Notes under the pieces: generated by a model
Seen by the model: only the letters and a program-made list of their open reading frames with translations
Database searches by the model: none
Told to the model about the DNA's origin: nothing
Assembly (NCBI GenBank): GCA_017503285.1
Contig: JAFVTH010000011.1
Span: 101,556 to 144,075, forward strand
DNA: 42,520 nucleotides
DNA from: Clostridia bacterium
GTDB lineage: Bacteria > Bacillota > Clostridia > Oscillospirales > CAG-272
Direction of reading: 5' to 3'
Part shown: positions 32,139 to 41,600 of the stretch, piece by piece
Numbering within the stretch: the first letter of the stretch is position 1
How the letters are laid out: each line of letters begins with the position of its first letter
Program-made: the position numbers and the translations under genes

Positions 32139-33854
32139 ATGAATTTTATTACTCAAACAGAAAATTCTGTAAAAAGCATTGAAATAGAGAAAATAAAGGA
32201 CGGCGAGGTTAGCGAGTACCTTGTTAAAATAGAATTTGAGGAAAAAATTACCCCAAAGCCCATTTCAATAATCTGGCATGAGCCTGTTGTAGATATTTTT
32301 AGCTTTTGGTCCTCAAAGTGCGGCATACAGCACAATATCACTCCCGAGTGGAACAGCAGAAAAGAGGTTAGCAGAACAGCCTCCGGTATGCCTCTTGCTT
32401 GCCTACACAGCAAGGCAGATATGAATAGGATAACCGTTGCCCTGTCCGACCCTACAAATCCAAGCACCCTTTCCTCCGGCGTAGTAGAGGAAAACGGCAT
32501 GGCACAGATGCGAATAGATTTACTTTCACAGCTTTGCCCACCTATGGAAAGCTATGAGGTGGTTATAAGAATTGATAAAAGAGATATTCCGTTTTATGAC
32601 GCAATAAAGGATGTAAGAAAATGGTGGACAACCCTTGGATATGAGTGTGCCTACACTCCGGATACAGCCAAGCTGCCTATGTATTCCACTTGGTATAGCT
32701 TCCACCAGCATACAATCCCACAGGAGATTATAAACGAGTGCAAAATCGCCAAGGAATACGGTATGGACACCGTTATAGTTGATGACGGCTGGCAGACAGA
32801 CGACAACTCCAGAGGCTATGCCTTCTGTGGAGATTGGCAGGTTTGCCAAAGCAAAATTCCTGATATGAAATCGTTTGTTGACGAAATTCATAAGCTGGGC
32901 ATGAAATTTATGATTTGGTTCTCCGTGCCGTTTGTTGGCTTTGAAAGCAAAAACTACGAAAGATTTAAGGGTATGTACCTGAACACAAGAAAGGGCGCAC
33001 GTGCGTCAGTTCTTGACCCTCGCTTTAGACAGGTGCGCCAATTTCTTGTTGATATTTACGAAAAGGGAGTTAAGGACTACGGCTGGGACGGCTTAAAGCT
33101 TGACTTTATTGACTCCTTTGAGCTAAGCGAGGAAAGCTCACAGGACTTTGACAAAATGGACACCGTCTCCGTTGAGGAGGCTGTTCAAATGCTACTTGCC
33201 GAGACAACCGAAAGACTAAAGAAAATTAATCCCCATATTATGATAGAGTTCCGTCAATCATATGTAGGACCTGCAATTGCTAAGTATGGCAACATTTTCA
33301 GAGTTACCGATTGCCCGGATGATGCAATTTTTAATAGGGAAAGCTCCCTGGGGCTTCGCCTTACATCGGGTACAACTGCGGTTCACAGCGATATGCTTAT
33401 GTGGCACAGCAATGACACAAATGAGGGCGTTATGCATCAGCTCCTTTCCGTTATGTTTGCCGTACCACAAATTTCTGTAAGGATTGAAGATATTTCAAAC
33501 GACCATAAAAAGCTCCTTAAATCTTATCTTGATTTTTGGCGCAAGCACAGAAAAACCATCTTGGACGGAGAGCTTACAGTAAGCGGTGCTGATGCAGGCT
33601 ACACCATGGCAAAAAGCAAAAAGGACGGGGAGAGTGTAGCTGTTTTATACCAAAACGTGATATACAGGAAAGAAAGCACTACCACAGAATATGTATTTAA
33701 CTCAACCGGATGTGACGAAATTTGTGTTGTGTCAGACACCGAAAGAAGCTATGAGCTTTACGATATTTTCGGTATAAAATATAAAGAGGGCAAAATCCTT
33801 AAGGGTGCAAATCTTTTAGAGCTTAAATGCTGCCAAATGGCAAAAATATTTTAA
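32139..33854 (+). CDS. GH36-like alpha-galactosidase family glycosidase
   Basis: A 571-residue cytoplasmic protein (no signal peptide). An N-terminal beta domain (1-175) precedes a TIM barrel. Signature segments: YSTWYSFHQ (182-190), VIVDDGWQ with Asp215/Asp216, MIWFSVPF, DGLKLDF with the probable nucleophile Asp322, and RVTDCPDD with the probable acid/base Asp391 or neighbour. The roughly 70-residue spacing between them fits GH36/melibiase enzymes such as Thermotoga alpha-galactosidase, and the length is short like that enzyme. A C-terminal beta domain follows. Substrate could be an alpha-galactoside or a related sugar. It follows the SDR by 29 bases with an AGGAG site in the same operon. 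Confidence 0.85.
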   Translation: MNFITQTENSVKSIEIEKIKDGEVSEYLVKIEFEEKITPKPISIIWHEPVVDIFSFWSSKCGIQHNITPEWNSRKEVSRTASGMPLACLHSKADMNRITVALSDPTNPSTLSSGVVEENGMAQMRIDLLSQLCPPMESYEVVIRIDKRDIPFYDAIKDVRKWWTTLGYECAYTPDTAKLPMYSTWYSFHQHTIPQEIINECKIAKEYGMDTVIVDDGWQTDDNSRGYAFCGDWQVCQSKIPDMKSFVDEIHKLGMKFMIWFSVPFVGFESKNYERFKGMYLNTRKGARASVLDPRFRQVRQFLVDIYEKGVKDYGWDGLKLDFIDSFELSEESSQDFDKMDTVSVEEAVQMLLAETTERLKKINPHIMIEFRQSYVGPAIAKYGNIFRVTDCPDDAIFNRESSLGLRLTSGTTAVHSDMLMWHSNDTNEGVMHQLLSVMFAVPQISVRIEDISNDHKKLLKSYLDFWRKHRKTILDGELTVSGADAGYTMAKSKKDGESVAVLYQNVIYRKESTTTEYVFNSTGCDEICVVSDTERSYELYDIFGIKYKEGKILKGANLLELKCCQMAKIF

Positions 33855-33913
33855 TAGACAACTTAAATTTCCATATAACTAAAATAAAAAAATATAAAAT
33901 AAGGAGAAACACT

Positions 33914-34423
33914 ATGAACGCAAAGGTACATCAGCTATTAAACCAGCAAATCAACAAGGAGTTTTACTCTGCATACCTATACCTTGATTTCTCAAACTAT
34001 TTTGAGGATGCAGGTCTTGACGGCTTTGCAAATTGGTACAAGATTCAAGCCCAAGAAGAGCGCGACCACGCAATGCTTTTCTATCAGTACCTACAAAACG
34101 AAAATCAAAAGGTTACCCTTGAGGCAATCGACAAGCCGGATAGGGTGTTTACCTGCCATATGGATGTTCTAAAGGCAGGCCTTGAGCATGAGGAATACGT
34201 AACATCGCTTATTAACGATATCTATGCAGCAGCATACGAGGTAAAGGATTTCCGTACAATGCAGTTCCTTGACTGGTTCGTAAAGGAGCAGGGCGAGGAG
34301 GAAACAAACGCTAATGATTTGATTACGAAAATGGAGCTTTTCGGCACCGATCCAAAAAGCCTCTATATGCTCAATCAAGAGCTAAATGCAAGGGTATACA
34401 CCGCTCCATCCCTTGTTCTCTGA
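33914..34423 (+). CDS. ftnA: Ferritin
   Basis: A 169-residue bacterial-type ferritin that stores iron as a ferric mineral in a 24-mer shell. The start is ATG 33914 (MNAKVHQLL) after AAGGAG; the in-frame extension to 33827 overlaps the glycosidase gene. The ferroxidase ligands match E. coli FtnA with an offset of one: Glu16, Glu49, His52, Glu93 and Gln126 for the A/B sites, with Tyr23, and Glu125 and Glu129 for the third site. It may be transcribed with the glycosidase or from a weak promoter in the 59-base gap (I could not read a good one). A bidirectional terminator follows. Confidence 0.94.
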   Translation: MNAKVHQLLNQQINKEFYSAYLYLDFSNYFEDAGLDGFANWYKIQAQEERDHAMLFYQYLQNENQKVTLEAIDKPDRVFTCHMDVLKAGLEHEEYVTSLINDIYAAAYEVKDFRTMQFLDWFVKEQGEEETNANDLITKMELFGTDPKSLYMLNQELNARVYTAPSLVL

Positions 34424-34426
34424 TAA

Positions 34427-34457
34427 AACAAAAACAGCCCAAAGGGGCTGTTTTTTT
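34427..34457. terminator. Bidirectional terminator between ferritin and beta-helix genes
   Basis: Stem AAAAACAGCCC, loop AAAG, stem GGGCTGTTTTTTT. A- and T-runs on both sides serve both convergent genes. Confidence 0.9.
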
Positions 34458-34465
34458 ATTATACC

Positions 34466-36799
34466 TTAATCTAAAGTTATGCGCAAAGGAGCACGCCAAA
34501 CAGTAATTTTTGATGAAAGAAATTCTTTCTTAGTAATTCCATCAAGGTCAGAAAGAGAATTTATCTCCTTGTTTCCAACACCAACAATTACATCGCAGGG
34601 CAAAATGCCCTTTGCTGACACATCTGCAAACTGGTCAACATCACAAACAAGCACTCCGTTATGTCCCGCTGTTGCAAATACTGTCATTTCGCCATCTGTT
34701 TCAATGTTTTTAATCTTCATATCAAACAAGGTAACAATACTTGACTCGCTCTTTTTTTGACTTTGATTGATTTTTGGCAAAACAGGTGTTCTTGCCAGCC
34801 TTTTAAGTTTCGCATATCTTACACCAAACTCAGAGGGGAAGCTTTCAAAACCACTAATATCAGGGAAAATCAGTCTGTAATCCCCGTGCCTTACATCTTT
34901 AAAAATGCATTTTGCTTTTATTGAGCCCTTGTCCATTCCTGTGATTTTTTCAAGCTCCGTAGCTTTTTTAATCTTTCTTGCATTTTTTGAATGTAAAACA
35001 TTAAAATCAATGCTTTTTCCATAGCCGTGCTCCATCATAATTGGCTGATATTCTGTAAAAATAATGTTATTTTCAACCACGTCCCCGCAGTTTTCGTACC
35101 AAACATGCATATGTATGGAGTTGTTTACCGTTATGTTATGGTGGACGTATCTGCCAAAGCCCTCACGTAGCTTTATGCCGCCATTTAAGCATAAATTGTT
35201 GTAAATTTCATAATTTGATGAGCCGTCATCAAGGTCAATATCCCAGCCCCTGTCGCAACGGAATCTGCTGTTTCGTATAACCGTTTTTTTGATACAGTCA
35301 AGATATGCATACTTATAAATTTCATTTTGCTCAAGGTCGTAAAGATGCCAATATCTATCTCTGCCCCAGGAGTTAAAGCTGCCGTGGTCGCCCGTTTCCT
35401 TAACGGTGTCAAAAACATCACAGCCGTCAATTAAATGGCCGCCAAATGTGCCCTCGGAAATATTTATTCCCGCACGAGATGCATCGTAAATGCTTGTGTT
35501 AATAACACTAATACCGTAGGACATTGAAATCTCAACGCCTGTAGCTTGCTTTTCAACTATGCCAACGTGCTCAATTAAGCAGTCCTCAACAACACAGTCC
35601 CTTGGATATTCATTACCCTTAGGGCCTCTTTTTTTGTCTATTGCAAGAAAGCTCTGGCTGTGGGTAGCCTCAAACAAGGGGCTTCTAACAGCGCTTGGCT
35701 TACCAACAAAGCAAACACCACTTGCCCCAAGGTCCTTAAGGTGACATCTGGAAATTGTGATATTGCTGTTTTTGCCGTCAACAAAAATGCCATTTGTACC
35801 AATATCAAAAAGAGAGCAGTCAGAAACCGTGCAGTCCTTTGAGCCTGTAAAATAAATTGCGCCACCTCTGTAAATGGTCCAGTCGCTTCGTAAAAGTGGC
35901 TCATTTGTCAGCATAAAGGTTCTTTTTGCGTGTCTTATTTTTATGCTTTCAACCCTAACATTTTTACAGCCCTTAAACACGAAAAAGCTGGAGTTTACAC
36001 AAATTTTAGCATTTTCCAAGCTATGACCGGGCTTCAAAATAACATAAACGCGCTTGTTTTCCTTGTCAAAATACCACTCTCCCGGCTCTGTCATCTCCTC
36101 ACGCACATTTTCAATATACTTAAAATCGGAGTGCATACCCATTTGCCTGTTGTTTTGCCAGCCACCAATGTATGTGAGGTTGCCGTTTTCATCCTTGCCG
36201 GTTACCTCGTATGAAAAGCCACCCCAGTTGTGTAGATGCATTGCATGAATATATGCGCCCTTAGGATTTTTCCACCGTTCAGCCTTTTCTTTGGACAAAA
36301 CATCTCTTGAAAATCCACCAAAAATTCTTATGCTTGGATTATATTTAGGGAAGCGGGCCATTTGATATTTTTCTCCGTTAATATAAAGAGCATCAGCGTC
36401 ATATTCTGTACCTGCAGAAAAAACGCCATTACCCTCATCAACCCAGCCGTCGATATTTACACAGCCCTCAATGGTAGTGTCCTTGCCACCGCGAATTGTG
36501 ATGCCTTCTCCCTTGACCAAAATTGCACCTGTCAAGCTGTAAACACCATTCTTCAAGGAAATAACTGTGCTTTCGCCTTCCTTATGGCAAACAAAGCCTA
36601 AGGCTTTCCTTCCATAAATCAAGGACGAAAGTCTTTTATAAGATAGCTTTTTTAGACACGTGAGGCGCTCTTTTGCCTCTTTCCTGGTGGAAAACACCTC
36701 AAAATAGCAAAGGTCGCAAGGTAGCTTTTTGCAAAGCAGCTCTGAGCATACACCAAAGCCGTATTTTCCCTCATTATGCGTTAAATAGGTATAAAACAT
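34466..36799 (-). CDS. Right-handed beta-helix protein with GIY-YIG-like N-terminus and PDZ-like C-terminus
   Basis: A 777-residue protein without a signal peptide. Residues 1-66 resemble a shortened GIY-YIG domain: FYTYL, EGKYGFGVCSEL aligning with DGxLYTGITTDL, and FEVFSTRKEAKERL...KKLSYKRLSSLI aligning with the domain's end. The catalytic Tyr and Arg region is missing. Residues about 75-660 form a parallel beta-helix with recurring G-x-x-I/V-x-x-C-x-I/L turns (VEDCLIEHVG, ISRCHLKDLG, IDGCDVFD), related to pectate lyase/GH-type helices. The last 88 residues look like a PDZ domain (GVLVCDVDQFADVSAKGI, then LPCDVIVGVGNKEI). Probable carbohydrate-active or polysaccharide-binding role in the cytoplasm; no active site assigned. 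Divergent from the ADP-ribosylglycohydrolase gene. Confidence 0.82.
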   Translation of the reverse strand: MFYTYLTHNEGKYGFGVCSELLCKKLPCDLCYFEVFSTRKEAKERLTCLKKLSYKRLSSLIYGRKALGFVCHKEGESTVISLKNGVYSLTGAILVKGEGITIRGGKDTTIEGCVNIDGWVDEGNGVFSAGTEYDADALYINGEKYQMARFPKYNPSIRIFGGFSRDVLSKEKAERWKNPKGAYIHAMHLHNWGGFSYEVTGKDENGNLTYIGGWQNNRQMGMHSDFKYIENVREEMTEPGEWYFDKENKRVYVILKPGHSLENAKICVNSSFFVFKGCKNVRVESIKIRHAKRTFMLTNEPLLRSDWTIYRGGAIYFTGSKDCTVSDCSLFDIGTNGIFVDGKNSNITISRCHLKDLGASGVCFVGKPSAVRSPLFEATHSQSFLAIDKKRGPKGNEYPRDCVVEDCLIEHVGIVEKQATGVEISMSYGISVINTSIYDASRAGINISEGTFGGHLIDGCDVFDTVKETGDHGSFNSWGRDRYWHLYDLEQNEIYKYAYLDCIKKTVIRNSRFRCDRGWDIDLDDGSSNYEIYNNLCLNGGIKLREGFGRYVHHNITVNNSIHMHVWYENCGDVVENNIIFTEYQPIMMEHGYGKSIDFNVLHSKNARKIKKATELEKITGMDKGSIKAKCIFKDVRHGDYRLIFPDISGFESFPSEFGVRYAKLKRLARTPVLPKINQSQKKSESSIVTLFDMKIKNIETDGEMTVFATAGHNGVLVCDVDQFADVSAKGILPCDVIVGVGNKEINSLSDLDGITKKEFLSSKITVWRAPLRITLD

Positions 36800-36825
36800 A
36801 TCTCACCTCAAAAGCATTTTTCTTA

Positions 36826-36854
36826 ATTATACCTTGAAAGACGAGCTAAGTCAA
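36826..36854 (-). promoter_or_regulatory. Promoter for the beta-helix gene
   Basis: Minus strand TTGACT (36854-36849), 17-base spacer, perfect TATAAT (36831-36826), no extended -10. The divergent promoter starts about 20 bases away, so one operator could control both. Confidence 0.78.
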
Positions 36855-36874
36855 TTATGAAGAGAAAATATTAT

Positions 36875-36903
36875 TTGATTTTTTATAGGCTTTGTGCTAA
36901 AAT
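36875..36903 (+). promoter_or_regulatory. Promoter for the ADP-ribosylglycohydrolase-family gene
   Basis: TTGATT (36875-36880), 17-base spacer, TAAAAT (36898-36903), extended -10 TGC. Confidence 0.75.
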
Positions 36904-36945
36904 CAAATTAATTATATAAGAGGCTTAATAAGCGAGGGAGTAAAT

Positions 36946-38499
36946 ATGGATCAAAGGCTTTTAAGAGATAAGATACTTGGGTGCTTTAACGGTAAAAACG
37001 TGGGTGGAACGCTCGGCGCACCTCTCGAGGGAAAAAACGGATTTTTTGATATTGAGTATTTTATTCAACCGAATATTGAAAACAATCCACAGCCCAACGA
37101 CGACCTGGATTTGCAGATTTCTTCCTTAAATGCAGTAAGAAGATTTGGACGAAATGTAAACGCTGAAATTTTGGCAGAGTATTACAGCATTTTTGTTAAC
37201 CCCAGCTGGGCAGAATACGGAGTCGGCAAGTCCAATTTAAGGCGCGGCATTCCCACACCGATATCCGGTTATCATTCAAATAGCTATAAGGACAGCTGTG
37301 GGTCGTTTATTCGTAGTGAAATTTGGGCGTGCCTTTGCCCGGGCCATCCGGAGCTTGCAACTCGCTACGCATATTTTGATTCCTCTATTGACCACGCAGA
37401 TGAGGGCACATATGGCGAGGTATTTTGGGCAGCTGTGCAAAGCTCTGCTTTTGTAGAAAGCGATATTAATAAGCTTATCGACATCGGACTTAGCTATATT
37501 CCTAAAGAAAGCGAGCTTTATAAGGGGATTGTGCTGGTTAAGGAGTGCTATGAGAGTAAAAAGACGTATGAGCAAGCAAGAGATATTGTTTTTAGAGAGG
37601 TAGCAGGCGCATTTTCCTATCAGCATACAAGACTAAAGGATATCAAGCTTAAGGAGTATAAGCCTGCCCCCGCTGGCTTTGATACTCCACAAAATATAGC
37701 AATTGCCATCCTTGGCTTACTTTATGGCGAGGGAGATTTTGGAAAGAGCATGCTTCTTGCTGTAAACTGTGGCGAGGATGCGGATTGCACGGCAGGAAGC
37801 CTGGCGGCAACAATGGGCATTATTCTTGGCAACTCTCAGCTTCCCGAAAAATGGATAAAGCCTATAAATGATGTGATTATTACAGCGTCCCTTAACACCT
37901 TGGATTTTGGAATGACTATGAACACACCATTCTTCTTGCCTCGCACCACACAGGAATTGGCAGACGAGATTATCCGTTGCATTCCAAAAATGTTAACCGT
38001 AGATAGATACGATATAACAAACGAGGGCTTAGAGGTATTTCCAAGGGACGATTTTTATTGCAAGGATACCGAAGAGGTTTATTATAAGGGTGCGTTTGGC
38101 AACAGAGGTAAGGAATGCTTTAACACAACGGAGCTTTTAAGCCTGCCTCATTATTCTATTTATAAGGAATTTTCTCTTTTCAAGGTGCAAGCCATCTACG
38201 AAAACGATTTCTTTTTTGAAAATGGAAAGCCAACCGAGGTTACACTAAAGATTTATGACAACGGAGAAGCGAAAATTCAACATTGGCTTACTATTAGGGC
38301 ATATACATCTGATGGGGTTGAGGTAAAGGAAAGGGTGTGTACAACACCACTAAGCAATTGCAATGGTGATGTGACAGAAAAAACCTTTCACATTCTACCC
38401 ACACAGGTGAAAGGCGATAAATTCGATGTTGTTTTTGATATTTCTATGGAAGGTCACGCAAGCATGAGCTTAATTAAGGTAAGCTTTTTTGCAAAATAA
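36946..38499 (+). CDS. ADP-ribosylglycohydrolase-family protein
   Basis: A 517-residue protein without signal peptide. The first 350 residues are the helical ADP-ribosylglycohydrolase fold: GCFNGKNVGGTLGAPLEGK near the start, NDDLDLQ with the first acidic metal cluster (about 47-53), DHADEGTYGEVFWAA (about 149-163), and GEDADCTAGSLAATMGIILG (about 279-298) with the second Asp pair. The two-metal site looks intact. The last 150 residues form a beta-rich C-terminal domain absent from classic DraG or ARH3. Members with this build are common in gut bacteria next to glycan genes and may cleave non-ADP-ribose N- or O-glycosidic bonds; the substrate is unknown. ATG 36946 follows GAGGGAG. Confidence 0.87.
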   Translation: MDQRLLRDKILGCFNGKNVGGTLGAPLEGKNGFFDIEYFIQPNIENNPQPNDDLDLQISSLNAVRRFGRNVNAEILAEYYSIFVNPSWAEYGVGKSNLRRGIPTPISGYHSNSYKDSCGSFIRSEIWACLCPGHPELATRYAYFDSSIDHADEGTYGEVFWAAVQSSAFVESDINKLIDIGLSYIPKESELYKGIVLVKECYESKKTYEQARDIVFREVAGAFSYQHTRLKDIKLKEYKPAPAGFDTPQNIAIAILGLLYGEGDFGKSMLLAVNCGEDADCTAGSLAATMGIILGNSQLPEKWIKPINDVIITASLNTLDFGMTMNTPFFLPRTTQELADEIIRCIPKMLTVDRYDITNEGLEVFPRDDFYCKDTEEVYYKGAFGNRGKECFNTTELLSLPHYSIYKEFSLFKVQAIYENDFFFENGKPTEVTLKIYDNGEAKIQHWLTIRAYTSDGVEVKERVCTTPLSNCNGDVTEKTFHILPTQVKGDKFDVVFDISMEGHASMSLIKVSFFAK

Positions 38500-38522
38500 A
38501 GGACACCCCTGCAAGGCAAATT

Positions 38523-38556
38523 AAAAAAGGTTACTCAAATGGGTAACCTTTTTTAT
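38523..38556 (+). terminator. Terminator after the ADP-ribosylglycohydrolase-family gene
   Basis: Stem AAAAGGTTAC, loop TCAAATGG, stem GTAACCTTTTTT. Confidence 0.88.
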
Positions 38557-38607
38557 TTGCTTCTCTTAAAAAATGATGTTAAAATTAACATAATTGAGAG
38601 TAAAATA

Positions 38608-38636
38608 TTGAAATGATTTTTCTATTGTGGTATGAT
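38608..38636 (+). promoter_or_regulatory. Promoter for the 1089-residue lipoprotein gene
   Basis: TTGAAA (38608-38613), 17-base spacer, TATGAT (38631-38636), extended -10 TGG. Confidence 0.75.
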
Positions 38637-38672
38637 ATTAATTAGTAAACTAACCTAAATTTGGAGGAGCCT

Positions 38673-41600
38673 ATGAAAAAATACGTAATAAATATAGTCT
38701 TGTGCCTTTGCTTAGTGATAGCATGCATCCTTGCCTTTAGCGCATGTGATGGGGAGGAGACTGTTACATACACGGTTACCTTTGAGGAAAATGGCGGCTC
38801 CCCTGTTGAAGATATAACAGGCATTGAGACCGGTGGAGTAATTACCCTGCCAGAGGACCCAACAAAGGAAGGCTTTGTGTTTGGCGGCTGGTATTTTGAC
38901 AATAACACCTTCAAGGAAAAATTTGATGAGAGCCACAAGATAGAGCAAGACACAACCCTTTATGCCAAATGGAACGTGCTTGTGGGCTATGGCGACCCCG
39001 TTGATGTCAGCTTCTTTGCTGACGATGTTCAAGTCGGACAAACAATTACCGTAGAATACGGCACAGGGCTTGAAGAGGGTCAAATCCCAACCGTGCCCTC
39101 AAAAACAGGCTATAAGGGCGCTTGGAATGTAACGGACTTTAGCTGTCTTACAGAGAACCTTAGAGTAGATGCAGTTTACACCCCAAGAAAATATAATATA
39201 ACCTTTGATTATAGTGGCGTTGTGGTGGACAACAAAACCGAAAGCAAGCAGGTGTCCTACAACCAAAAGGTAGGTGCCTTGCCAAGCCCCACAAGCCCGG
39301 ATTGTGAGTTTTTGGGCTGGTATTATGGGGAAGTGATTTTTACCGGGGAAATCGTGTACACATTTACACAGGACATAACCCTCGTTGCAAAATGGAGGGC
39401 TACCAGAATCTGCCCAAGCTGTGGCGCACCGGGAGATGCACACCCTGTTTGTCCATTCTGTCAAATTCGCACATGCGTGGGCGATCATAGTGAATGCACC
39501 ACAACCGCATCACCTCTTGACACAACCACTCCGGGACTGTATTTGCTATATGGCGAGTATGATTCCTACTCAGGCGCAGGCAGTATATCCGTAAGATACC
39601 AGTGGCTTTTCAAGCTGACAATTAATACAGATAACACGTTCCTGTTCCAATACTGTCAGCGCGCCAACGAAAGCCACCCATTTTACATACTTATAAATTT
39701 CTATGGCACAGCTCTCCCAGGTGCTAAAACAACCATCAAGCCTAAAGAGGCATATGTAACCTCAGACTTAAACGGCACGGACGGAGATCCATACGATTTT
39801 GATAAAACCGCAACCGCAACAGTAACTCTCTATGACGACGGCACCTTTACAGGCGACCTAAACGATATAAGAGGCATTTGCTCCGGCTGCGGCGATAGCA
39901 AATCCAAGGGCAACCACGGCATTTGCCTTGTTTGCCTAAAATACATTTGCGTTGGCGACCATAAGCGCGGCGGCGAAATTTGTGATCAGTGTGGCCAATC
40001 CAACGTGATAGGCAACCACACTATTTGTGACGCGTGCCAAGAATATAAATGCAATGGCGAGGACCACGAGACGCTGGATGCTTGCGGCTTGCACTATCTT
40101 TGTGAAGAAGGAGACCATGGACAGTGCCCATATTGCCGGGATTATAAGTGCAACGGCAAGGCTCACGACCTATGCCAGGGCTGCCGTCAGGTCATTTGCA
40201 CAGCCGAGGGACATCACGGCGAGTGTGAATACGAGGGCTGTGACGGCTATCTTTGCGATGGAGAGGACCATTTCCACGGTGGCTTTAACTGCTTTGACCA
40301 TGTACCAAGCGAGGACGACGGCGACTGCACAACACCTGTACCTTGCTCCCTTTGTGGCAGAGAGGCAATAGCGGCAAAGGAGCATTATGCAGATGCCCTC
40401 GTTCACGACGAAAGCTACCACTGGGGTGTTTGCCAAAACAACGGCTGCACCAAAACCTTCGGCAAGGATAACCATAATGCCGACGGCGTAAAATGCCTTA
40501 ATTCCCTCAAGTGCGACAGCTGTGAATACGTAATTCCAAGAGCAGACCACAGCTACTCATCATCTGTTTGTGAGTATTGTGGAAGCGATGCAGTTACAAC
40601 AAGATACGAAAGTGGCAAATATGTTAGCTACCTAAAGCCGGAGCATACCTATAAGGGTTGGGTTTACATTAGTGGAAATATGGGACAGCTCTATGCACCT
40701 GAAATTACAGAGCTATATATCGGACCGACCTTCAGCTTTAATTGCGAATTTTATATGCCAAGCCTACAAAACATCTATGTTGATGAAAGCAATCCAAACT
40801 ACAAGAGCATTGACGGCGTTTTGTGCAACAAGGACGGCTATATAATACAAATTCCTGCTGGCAGAGAGGGTATATTTAGTATACCTGATGAGGTGGTGGG
40901 CTTTATGGGCTCAACATACAATGGCACAAAGCTGACAGGTATAAATGCGCCCAGCCAGGAAAGGTGGGAGGGACTAACCTTTTCTGTAGGTGGCGGTGTT
41001 ACAACAGGAACGCCAAACCCACTATATAGTGTTCATAACCTGTATTTTAATAACCAGCCTGTAACTCATGTAAAAATTACAAATACCTATGTTACAGCAC
41101 ACTGCTACGCAGGCTGTAACGCAACCTTTGAGCTTTGCGAGGGCTTGAGGACAATTAATGTCTGCTCATTTGCAGGCTGCCCGGGCTTTACAAGCTTTAT
41201 AGCTCCATCTACCCTGGAGACAATAATGCACTACGCCTTTGAGGGCTGTGAAAATATTTTGGAAGTAGACCTTAGCCCGGCAACAAATCTTGGAATGGTA
41301 TATACAGGTGCATTTAAGGATTGCACAGGGCTGAAAACTGCCAAGCTATCAAGTGGCATAACGGTTATCGGTGCTGAGGCGTTTTACAACACAGCAATTA
41401 AGGAGCTTGTCATCCACGAGGGCGCGAGAGAATTATTTGAGGCGCTTTCCGGAATGGACAGCTTGGAATCCTTGGAAATTCCGCTAAGCTACTTCTATAA
41501 CCACAGCATTACTAATTACTACCAGTATAAGGCATCCTTTGGCGGTCTGTTTGGAAAAGGCAAGTCAGAGCTTGGTAGCATAGAGCAGCATTACAACTAT

